Source of the DNA: SURF-28 sp034521465
GTDB taxonomy: Bacteria > Bacteroidota > Ignavibacteria > Ignavibacteriales > Melioribacteraceae
DNA length: 64,000 bases
Direction: 5' to 3'
Assembly (NCBI GenBank): GCA_034521465.1
Contig: JAXHMN010000016.1
Location: forward strand, 682,001-746,000
In this document: one piece after another, positions 9,610 through 17,355 of the stretch
Position numbering within the stretch: the stretch's first letter is position 1
How the letters are laid out: every line of letters starts with the position of its first letter
The notes under the pieces: model-generated
What the model saw: the letters and a program-made list of their open reading frames with translations, nothing else
Told to the model about the DNA's origin: nothing
Database searches by the model: none
Made by a program: the position numbers and the translations under genes

Positions 9610-10664
9610 TTAGTTTTCATTAAAGATATTTTTTAATACTTCTTTTAGTTTCTCTTCCTCCTCCACTACCATTTCAATTTTTAGGTAATAGATGTCTATA
9701 TCATCAAATTCTCTACTGAACGCATTCAGTTTTACAGCATCTTTTTGAGTTGTGATGACCGAGTAGGAATTTGTTTCATAAAACTCTTTTCTTATTGATT
9801 GAATTTCTTTCAGCGTATAAGATTTGTGATCTCTGAAAGTCATTCTATTAGTTAAATCGATCTCGTTATTTTTCAGAACATTTAAGAACGAGTAGGTCTT
9901 GCGATACCGCAGACGACTAAACTCCGCTGACCTTTAAATTCATCAATTTCATAAAACTTGTGATCCTTTACATCATAAAAACCGGTTGCCTTGTAGTAGG
10001 CATGAAACACTTGTTTGTTTTTGTAAAATTTTGAAATTTTCTCCGGGATTATCTCTTTCTCCGAAAATTTTCTATTAATAAATATTGCATCGGCGCGTTG
10101 AATTGCGGAAAATGGTTCGCGCATACTGCCGAGCGGTAAAAGTTTTTGTTCCATTCTGCCGGCAACTTTTAAAAGCTTTTGATCGAAGACAAGAATGTTC
10201 AAATCTCGAGCAATCCATCTGTGTTGAAAAGCGTCGTCGAGCACGATTGAATCGATATCAAATTTGTTTATTAATCGCTGTGCTCCATCAACTCTTTTTT
10301 CGGCAACGGCGGAAGGTACTCTGCATTCTTCCGCTGCAAAGTAAATTTCGTCTCCGCTTTCGTTAACCGAAGCAAGCATTTCTTTACCATCGGAGACTAA
10401 TTTGTAACCCTTTGTACTTCTTTTGTAACCTCTGCTAAGTATCGCGGCGCTTTTACCCAGTGCTTTAAGCTGATTTGTAATGTACATAACAGTAGGAGTT
10501 TTCCCGGCTCCTCCGATCACAAGATTGCCGATCGATATAATTTTGCTGTTTACTTTATGAGATTTAAATATTCCTTTGTCAAAGAACATGTTTCTAAGAT
10601 TTATAACAAAAGAATAAATCAAAGCTAACGGTGATAACAATATTTTAAGCGTGGTTCCTAACAA
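9610..10664 (-). CDS. lpxK: Tetraacyldisaccharide 4'-kinase (one frameshift)
   Basis: LpxK phosphorylates the lipid A disaccharide at the 4' position on the cytoplasmic face of the inner membrane. An N-terminal hydrophobic helix is followed by the Walker A-like SIGNLVIGGAGKTPTVMYI (about residues 45-63), then LSRGYKR, DEIYFAAEE, VLDDAFQHR and LPLGSMREP. The frame breaks after GIARP. Restoring one base near 9895-9897 reads GIARPYSFLNVLKNNEIDL and continues through DHKSYTLKEI and the family motif TTQKDAVKL to a stop at 9610, giving 351 residues. The start overlaps the DUF374 acyltransferase by 20 bases, and lpxB follows upstream, forming a lipid A operon. LpxK is normally essential, so a real null is unlikely. 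Confidence 0.92.
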
Positions 10665-11316
10665 TCGTCTCTGCTTCTTTCTGAAGATTATTCAGTTTAT
10701 CTTCACATTCATAAATTAAATTACTTATTTCTTCTCTTGATGCTTCTTTATCAACATAAATTGGATCAGAATATATAACCGAGATTTTTGTAAAAAGTTT
10801 CGGAATTTGAAATTGGTCCCAACTATTTAACTCTTTATATTTCTTTGATGCTGTACCTATTAAAAACAACGGTATTGATTTACGTTCAGCAAGCACAACC
10901 GCGCCGGCTTTCATTTTATTCACTGGTCCGGTTGGTCCATCGGGTGTAATTGCCAAGCTGTAATTTTCGGAAATAGTATTTTCCATAATTTTGAGAGCTT
11001 CTTTTCCACCGATATGGCTCGATCCTCTTATCACTTTATAGTTCCAGCTTTTTAGTAATCTTGTTAAAATCTCACCGTCTTTACTTCTGCTAACCAATGC
11101 GGCAATTTTGTATTTTCTGTGAATGTACCATGGAATAATCATTTTGCCATGCCAAAAAGCAACAATGAAAGGTTTACTTTCCGCAGCGTATTTTTTTATA
11201 CCAGCGTCATTTACAATTTTTATACGGTACGTTTTAACAAGTATGTTTGCAATAAATGAAAGAACATTGAGTCCTAAAAAAGTAAGGACGTTTTTTTTTA
11301 TCTTTTTAAGATTCAT
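10645..11316 (-). CDS. DUF374 lysophospholipid acyltransferase family protein
   Basis: This 223-residue protein belongs to the DUF374 branch of the LPLAT acyltransferases. It has an N-terminal hydrophobic segment, then FIVAFWHGKMIIPW, where the histidine replaces the HxxxxD histidine of ordinary acyltransferases, then LVSRSKDGEIL and the substrate-loop motif ITPDGPTGPVNKMKAGAVVLA. The family is poorly characterised. Its place here between lpxB and lpxK, overlapping both, strongly suggests a role in acylating lipid A or a precursor. No dedicated LpxL/LpxM-type gene is visible in the window, so it could supply a secondary acyl chain. That function is inference from context. Confidence 0.85.
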   Translation of the reverse strand: MNLKKIKKNVLTFLGLNVLSFIANILVKTYRIKIVNDAGIKKYAAESKPFIVAFWHGKMIIPWYIHRKYKIAALVSRSKDGEILTRLLKSWNYKVIRGSSHIGGKEALKIMENTISENYSLAITPDGPTGPVNKMKAGAVVLAERKSIPLFLIGTASKKYKELNSWDQFQIPKLFTKISVIYSDPIYVDKEASREEISNLIYECEDKLNNLQKEAETIVRNHA

Positions 11317-12442
11317 TAAATCCGGCAGTTATTAATTCAGCTGCTCTTTTTGATGCACCCGGTTCACCGAGTTTTTTCTTAATTACAGAAAGTTTCTCTC
11401 TAATTGTGTGGTATAATTTCGGGTTGCCCAAAATCTTATCAGCAGATGCAAAAATTTTCTTTTCAGAAACTTCATTCTGCAATAGTTCGGGTAAAACAGT
11501 TTCTCCGGCAATAATATTTGCCATTGCAATGTTTTCGATCTTAGCCAGGGTTTTACCAATGCGATAAGTCACCTCACCGGTTTTATAAACAACAATGCCC
11601 GGTAATTTTAAGATACCTGCCTCTAAAGTTGATGTACCGGATTTGATTATTCCAAATTTACTATGGGTCAGCAAATCATAAATATTACCGTGGCATATTT
11701 TGAAATTTACTGATGGAACTAATCCTTTTAATTTGGATTCCTCAATATTCTCTGAACATGAAACAACAATGTTCATATTATATTTCCCGGCAATTTTTTC
11801 CGCAGCTTTGATCACCTCCGGAAAAATTCTTTCTACTTCTTGATTTCTGCTGCCCGGCATGACCAGCAAAATTTCTTTATTGTTGTCTAAGTCTAATTTT
11901 TGGTAAAGTTCATCTTTGCTTAAGAAATTATAATCTGCAATTCTTTCAATGAGCGGATGACCAACATATTCAACATCAACTCCGTGAGCAGAATAAAAAT
12001 CTTTCTCAAAAGGGAATAGGACGATCATTTTGTCAATGTACTTTTGAATTTTTTTTACGCGTCCTTGTCCCCACGCCCAAATTTGTGGAGAAATGTAATA
12101 GTAAACTTCTGCGCCCAGATCTTTTAACTTTGGCGCAATGTTCAGATTGAATCCGGGATAATCAATTAAGACAACTCTTTTAATATTTTCTTCTTTTACA
12201 ATATTCAAAAGTTGTTTCTGAACTTTTTTTATAAACGGTAAATGTCTAACAACCTCAGTAAAACCGAGAAACGCCATATCACGAATATGATAAACGAGTT
12301 CCATACCGGCATTCTGCATTGAGTTACCGCCGATACCGATCACATTTATCGACTGATTAATATTTTTAATTTCCTTTATCAATGCTGATCCGTGCAAATC
12401 ACCGGATACTTCTCCCGCTATTATCATCAGTTTATTGTTCAA
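11306..12442 (-). CDS. lpxB: Lipid-A-disaccharide synthase
   Basis: LpxB condenses UDP-2,3-diacylglucosamine with lipid X to form the tetraacyl disaccharide of lipid A. The protein is 378 residues, the usual length, with no frameshift. It has the GT19 features: IIAGEVSGDLHGSALIKEI at the N-terminus, GIGGNSMQNAGMELVYHI, the substrate segment VLIDYPGFNLNIA, YYISPQIWAWGQGR, YVGHPL, the glycine-rich LLVMPGSRNQEVERIFP, and SGTSTLEAGILKLPGIVVYK. It overlaps the DUF374 gene by 11 bases and the methyltransferase-like gene by four (ATGA), so it sits in a tightly coupled operon. Confidence 0.96.
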   Translation of the reverse strand: MNNKLMIIAGEVSGDLHGSALIKEIKNINQSINVIGIGGNSMQNAGMELVYHIRDMAFLGFTEVVRHLPFIKKVQKQLLNIVKEENIKRVVLIDYPGFNLNIAPKLKDLGAEVYYYISPQIWAWGQGRVKKIQKYIDKMIVLFPFEKDFYSAHGVDVEYVGHPLIERIADYNFLSKDELYQKLDLDNNKEILLVMPGSRNQEVERIFPEVIKAAEKIAGKYNMNIVVSCSENIEESKLKGLVPSVNFKICHGNIYDLLTHSKFGIIKSGTSTLEAGILKLPGIVVYKTGEVTYRIGKTLAKIENIAMANIIAGETVLPELLQNEVSEKKIFASADKILGNPKLYHTIREKLSVIKKKLGEPGASKRAAELITAGFNES

Positions 12443-13026
12443 TTTAATTCCAATAAGTAGAGCACAACTAATAAAATTATCACAAAGCCAAATGCTTGGA
12501 GAGTTCTGACTTCAGACTTCAATCCTTTCTTAATATCGTTTTCCGGTTGTTCAATTCCCGGATTTTTATATGGTGTTAATCTCGGAATAAATCTCGGCAC
12601 ATTTTTCTTATAATCTTCATACTGCTCACCATAAGTTTTGTGAAGAAACTCTTCCTCTTCTTTTACAATTACATGATACTGCAAAGAGAAGAACAAAAGT
12701 GCGGCGATATGTAAGTATGGAAAGAGCGCCATTGACATAACACCGATACCGAGATATAATAAAATGTTTCCAATATAAAGTGGGTTTCTCACATAAGCGA
12801 AAGCTCCTGTTACAACCAAAAATGTTGCGCCTACCGCGCCGGTTCTGCGGGTTTCGCTGCCGGCAACACTGACTCCCCAAAGCCGCCACCCTTCACCCAT
12901 CAGCGCAATAACAAAACCGATTACCAAACTCTCGATTGTTGCTTCTTGAAATACAAACATCAAAATTAAAAACGGAATCGGTGTATAACTTCTATATTTA
13001 AATACCTTATTTGCAAATTTGCTCAT
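12439..13026 (-). CDS. Isoprenylcysteine carboxylmethyltransferase (ICMT)-family membrane protein
   Basis: A 195-residue integral membrane protein with about five hydrophobic segments. The C-terminal half carries the ICMT/phospholipid-methyltransferase signature: YVRNPLYIGNILLYLG, then a hydrophobic pair, then VKEEEEFLHKTYGEQYEDY and VPRFIPR, where the E-E and R-F/P residues form the SAM pocket in characterised relatives. Bacteria do not prenylate cysteines in this way, so the substrate is unknown; lipid or quinone-type substrates are possible. It overlaps lpxB by four bases (ATGA) and lies three bases from the HAD phosphatase, so it is probably transcribed with the lipid A genes. Confidence 0.85.
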   Translation of the reverse strand: MSKFANKVFKYRSYTPIPFLILMFVFQEATIESLVIGFVIALMGEGWRLWGVSVAGSETRRTGAVGATFLVVTGAFAYVRNPLYIGNILLYLGIGVMSMALFPYLHIAALLFFSLQYHVIVKEEEEFLHKTYGEQYEDYKKNVPRFIPRLTPYKNPGIEQPENDIKKGLKSEVRTLQAFGFVIILLVVLYLLELN

Positions 13027-13029
13027 TTA

Positions 13030-13749
13030 TTATCCTTGTAAATAAACTTCTCTTCTTTTTAGTTCAGCTTGATGTCTCTTTTTTAATCGCTTTTTTTGAA
13101 CTAGTGTATCGAGCTTTCTTTTGACATCGTTAAAATTCTTATACGGTGAAAATGAAATTCTGTTGACCTCGCAAAATTTCAGTAGTGATTTTTTGGCAAA
13201 AATAAAATCACAGTATTGAACCGGACACGCATCGGAATAACCGTCACCTATATAAACTGTAAACTCATCATCGGCGCTGTGATTGATAATGTGATTTCGT
13301 TTACAATTTGCACACTGTTTACATTCTTCATCAGTAAACGGAAACTCGGGTATTAAACGTCCGTCGCTAAAGGTTAGTCTATTGGTAAAAGCATTTAAGT
13401 GAGTCAGACCTTCGCGTTCGAGAACTCTATCAATGTAATAATCCAAACCATCGCTAAGAATAAAAAGTTCGAAATTGTTTGCATCGCAATAGTCAACAAA
13501 CTTTTTGAATGACGGGTCGATATCAATTTCACTTAAAAAATCGTCAAACTTATCTGCATCAAAATTTTTAACAGTTGCACAGAGTTCGCGCCAAGTATCA
13601 ACCGATGTAATTTCTTTTTTGATCCAGCGTTCGATTATTTTGTGTGCTTCATCCGGATCACCAAATTTTAAGAACATTTCTTCGCCGATATCCTGTTGTG
13701 TTATCGTGCCATCAAAATCGACGAATATTTTAAATACTTTTTCACTCAC
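13030..13749 (-). CDS. MtnX-like HAD-IB phosphatase
   Basis: This 239-residue cytosolic protein is a HAD-superfamily phosphatase of the phosphoserine-phosphatase/MtnX type. Motif I is FVDFDGTITQQDIGEEMF at the N-terminus with the nucleophilic and acid/base aspartates. Motif II is FILSDGLDYYIDRVL. A cysteine cluster (DEECKQCANCKRNHII) matches the metal-binding insert of MtnX-like enzymes. IGDGYSDACPVQ supplies motif IV. MtnX acts in methionine salvage, but no other salvage gene is nearby, so the substrate is not established. The C-terminus is rich in lysine and arginine. It lies between smc and the ICMT-family gene with gaps of five and three bases. Confidence 0.82.
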   Translation of the reverse strand: MSEKVFKIFVDFDGTITQQDIGEEMFLKFGDPDEAHKIIERWIKKEITSVDTWRELCATVKNFDADKFDDFLSEIDIDPSFKKFVDYCDANNFELFILSDGLDYYIDRVLEREGLTHLNAFTNRLTFSDGRLIPEFPFTDEECKQCANCKRNHIINHSADDEFTVYIGDGYSDACPVQYCDFIFAKKSLLKFCEVNRISFSPYKNFNDVKRKLDTLVQKKRLKKRHQAELKRREVYLQG

Positions 13750-13754
13750 AACTA

Positions 13755-16700
13755 TTAATTAACCGGTAAATCTTCTTGAAATTGTACACCGACTAATTTT
13801 GATATTCCTTCCTCCTGCATTGTAACGCCGTACATATTTTCCGCAGATTCCATTGTACGTTTGTTGTGTGTTACAATGATAAACTGAGTGTTGAAACTAA
13901 ATTCTTTTATAAGTTTTGTAAAACGATCGATGTTTGCGTCATCAAGCGGAGCATCAACTTCATCAAGTACGCAGAACGGTGACGGTTTTACAAGATAAAT
14001 TGCAAAGAGCAGTGCGGTAGCAGTTAACGTTTTTTCACCACCGGAAAGAAGCTCGATTGACGTTGGTCGCTTGCCTTTTGGTTTTGCAATAATTTCAATT
14101 TTTGCTTCAAGCGGGTCAATGTCCTGTTCAATTAAAAGATCAGCTTCATCGCCCGGATCAAACAGAGTCCTAAATATTTTTTGAAAGGAATTGCGAATAT
14201 CGTTAAATGTATTGGCAAATAAATCTTGTGCAGTCTCATTGATTTCTTTGATTGAGCTAACTAAATCTTTTTCCGATTCAATTAAATCATCACGCTGCTT
14301 GTGCAGAAAATCGAGACGTTCTTTTTGTTCTTCGTATTCGGAATAGGCATAAAGATTAACTTGTCCCAAAGATTTTATTTGCTCTTTTAATTTGTGTACT
14401 TCTTCACGCCGCTCTTTGAAATCAAAAGAATCAAGATCGTCATATTCTTTTAGTTCTATGTTTAATGAGTAATGTTCTTGGATGTTTTCTACAAGCTGCT
14501 CCATCCTCAATGAAATTTCACTAATCTGTAAATCGGATTCGTGAACAACGTCAGAGATTTCTTCTCTTTCTCTACGTAAAGATGAGAGCCCGCTTTCTAA
14601 TTCTACTGATTCGGATTTCACGCCATTTAACTCCGAGTCAATTTCTCTTTCTTCCGAAATTAATTGCTCTCGGGATTGTTCAATCTCGAGTAGTTCTTCA
14701 TTCTTATCTTCTACATTATGCTTAACAATCTCAATTTCAGAAGTTGTCTCTTCAATATCTTTGTTCCGTTTCGTAATGCTTGATTCAGCATTTTCTTTAT
14801 TGTTTTGCGCAGTTCGAAGAGAATTTTCTGTATTATCTTTTTGTCCGAATAACCGCTCAAGTTCAACGCGAAGTGAATTCTGTCTATCAAGTGTTGCACG
14901 ATATTCGCTGTCAAGTGTTCCGACTTCGTTTTCGAGATCTTTCAGATCACGTTCTTCTTTGTTCTTTTCTTCTATTCTTGCATCAATTTCACTACTGAGT
15001 TCTGTAATTTGATTATCTAGCCGGTTTGATTTTTCTACAAGTTCACGAATTTCTTCTTGTGATTTATCAATTTCTTCGGATGATTTTTTGTTTTCAAATT
15101 CAAGTTGAGAAATTTGTTTTTCTATGTTCGAAAATTCATTTACAAGGAGTTTTCCTCTTTCGGAGATTGTTCTGAGATTAATTGAGGAAAGCTCGCTCTC
15201 ATTTTCTTCGATCTCATTTTGAATTGATTTTAGTTTTACTTCGTGTTTCGGAAATTCATCCTTAAGTTCCTCTAGCATTTGCTTTCTACCGAAAATTGAG
15301 TCATCCAATTTTGGTAGAGAGCCGGCAGTAATAATTCCATTGCTATGGACTAAATCTCCTTCGAGTGTAGTAAAATTGAATTGCGGAAATTTTTTACTCA
15401 GCTCGACAGCAGTAGGAAGGTCTTTTACAATTGCATGTGTATCTAATACGTTTTCAAAATAAGGTTTCCATTTTTTATCGCTTTGAACCGGTGTATGAGC
15501 CCAAGTAATAAATCCTTCAACTTTAGCTAATTTTTTCTTTTTCCGGTTAATGAAAATTTCTTTGAGTTTTGTTGTTAATCCTTTTTCTTGTGCATGACCG
15601 TTTTGTAAAATAAAAAAGGATGCCTTACCGAGTTCATTTTTTTTAAGATACTCAACTGCACTTTGAAGTTCGGAAATATTTTCGAGAAGTAGATTGTTCA
15701 AAACAGGTTTAAGAGCTGCTTCAAGAGCGTACTTATATTTTTTATCGGTCGTTCCAACATCTGCGAAAATTTGTTTTTCTTTCTCAGTCCAACCTTCGCT
15801 TTCTAAAAGTACTTTCGATCCTTTTGAAATTCCTTCAAGATTAGTAATTAATGTGTTAATAAAATCAATTTTATCGCGGAGAATATGTAAATCAGATTTT
15901 ATTTCAGCTTCTGATGAACGTAGTTTCGTTAATTCTTTTTCTAAACTTTCTTTATAGTTTTGGCGTTCAGAATATTCTTTTTCGGATGCTTTAAGTTTTT
16001 TCTCAACGGTATCTTTTTCGTTTTGCAGTTCTTCAATGTAACCAACAGTTTTAGCAATTTTGTTTGTAATGCTCTGAATTTTATCATTTAGTTTATTGAT
16101 GGAGCTATCAATTGATGTTCGAGATTCCCGTAAATTACCAAGCTGGTTATCTTTTGCCGTGAGATTTCTAAATTTGTTTAAAACCTCATCGCTTTTATTT
16201 CGGAGAACATTTCTTTTTTCGTCTAATTTCTCTTTTTTATCTCGAATATCAGATTCGAAGCTTTCGAGTTCTTCTTTTTTCTTTTGAATATCGGATTCAA
16301 TTTCAGCAATTCTATCTTGGTTTTGTTCAATTTGTTCAGAAGCTTCGTCTCTTTGAATTTTGAACTCTTCCAACTCATCGTGGTATCGCAGCAAGTTTGA
16401 TTCAAAGGAATTAAGCCGTTCTTCGGAAACAGAAATGACTTTTTGTGAATCGTGGATTTTGTCATTTTTTATTTTTATCTGATAACGCTTATCTCGTAAT
16501 CTTTTCTCAATTTCCTCAATTTGAGATCTAAATTTAACTAACTCTGTTTCAATTCTTCGAATTTCAGAATCGACTATTGATTTGCGTTCATTAAGCGATT
16601 GCTTTTTCTCGAGAGCTTTAGCTTTTCTTTGTGTATAAAGTGCCCACTCGCGTTCTGCTAAGTCAAGTTCTTTTTCCCTAAGCACAGATTGAATTTGATT

Positions 16701-17345
16701 GTACTTGTCAGCTTTTTTTGCTTGTCGTTCGAGTGAGCGTACGGACTTTTCAACTTCCGAGACAATATCATTAACACGAGTTAGATCGGTTTTAACTTCG
16801 TCTAATTTTTTTAATGCTAACCTACGTCTAAGTTTATACTTATTTACTCCGGCTGCTTCTTCAAACATTCTGCGGCGTTCTTCGGCTTTGTTACTGAGAA
16901 TCGTTTCGACCATTTTAAGCTCAATAACCGAATAAGCATTTGCACTCATTCCCGTATCCATAAAAAGATTAGTGATATCTTTGAGTCTGCAGATATTTTT
17001 GTTAAGAAGATATTCACTTTCGCCGGATCTAAAAATTCTTCTTGTTATTGTAATTTCGGAGTATTCGGTTGGAAGAATTCCTTTATCATTTACCAAGGTT
17101 AGAGAGACTTCAGCCATACCCATAGGTTTTTTGCTGCGGGTTCCGTTGAAAATTACGTTTTCCATTTTGTCGCTTCGTAATGTGCTCGATTTTTGTTCAC
17201 CAAGACACCAGCGAAGAGCATCAACAATGTTAGTTTTACCGCAACCGTTTGGACCAACAATTCCGGTAATACCTTTTGTAAGGTTAATAACCGTCTTGTT
17301 GGCAAAGGACTTAAAGCCGAATATTTCCAGTTTAGATAAATACAA
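13755..17345 (-). CDS. smc: Chromosome segregation ATPase SMC
   Basis: SMC forms ring-shaped dimers that organise and separate the chromosome with ScpA and ScpB. At 1196 residues the length is typical. Walker A is GIVGPNGCGKTNIVDALRW near residue 30. Two long coiled coils (about 170-480 and 670-1010) flank a hinge with SKVLLESEGW and LGKASFFIL. The C-terminal head has the ABC signature LLSGGEKTLTATALLFAIY and Walker B FCVLDEVDAPLDDANI. There is no frameshift in 3.6 kb, in contrast with the broken genes elsewhere in the window. scpA and scpB are not in this window. Confidence 0.97.
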   Translation of the reverse strand: MYLSKLEIFGFKSFANKTVINLTKGITGIVGPNGCGKTNIVDALRWCLGEQKSSTLRSDKMENVIFNGTRSKKPMGMAEVSLTLVNDKGILPTEYSEITITRRIFRSGESEYLLNKNICRLKDITNLFMDTGMSANAYSVIELKMVETILSNKAEERRRMFEEAAGVNKYKLRRRLALKKLDEVKTDLTRVNDIVSEVEKSVRSLERQAKKADKYNQIQSVLREKELDLAEREWALYTQRKAKALEKKQSLNERKSIVDSEIRRIETELVKFRSQIEEIEKRLRDKRYQIKIKNDKIHDSQKVISVSEERLNSFESNLLRYHDELEEFKIQRDEASEQIEQNQDRIAEIESDIQKKKEELESFESDIRDKKEKLDEKRNVLRNKSDEVLNKFRNLTAKDNQLGNLRESRTSIDSSINKLNDKIQSITNKIAKTVGYIEELQNEKDTVEKKLKASEKEYSERQNYKESLEKELTKLRSSEAEIKSDLHILRDKIDFINTLITNLEGISKGSKVLLESEGWTEKEKQIFADVGTTDKKYKYALEAALKPVLNNLLLENISELQSAVEYLKKNELGKASFFILQNGHAQEKGLTTKLKEIFINRKKKKLAKVEGFITWAHTPVQSDKKWKPYFENVLDTHAIVKDLPTAVELSKKFPQFNFTTLEGDLVHSNGIITAGSLPKLDDSIFGRKQMLEELKDEFPKHEVKLKSIQNEIEENESELSSINLRTISERGKLLVNEFSNIEKQISQLEFENKKSSEEIDKSQEEIRELVEKSNRLDNQITELSSEIDARIEEKNKEERDLKDLENEVGTLDSEYRATLDRQNSLRVELERLFGQKDNTENSLRTAQNNKENAESSITKRNKDIEETTSEIEIVKHNVEDKNEELLEIEQSREQLISEEREIDSELNGVKSESVELESGLSSLRREREEISDVVHESDLQISEISLRMEQLVENIQEHYSLNIELKEYDDLDSFDFKERREEVHKLKEQIKSLGQVNLYAYSEYEEQKERLDFLHKQRDDLIESEKDLVSSIKEINETAQDLFANTFNDIRNSFQKIFRTLFDPGDEADLLIEQDIDPLEAKIEIIAKPKGKRPTSIELLSGGEKTLTATALLFAIYLVKPSPFCVLDEVDAPLDDANIDRFTKLIKEFSFNTQFIIVTHNKRTMESAENMYGVTMQEEGISKLVGVQFQEDLPVN

Positions 17346-17355
17346 AAACTACACC

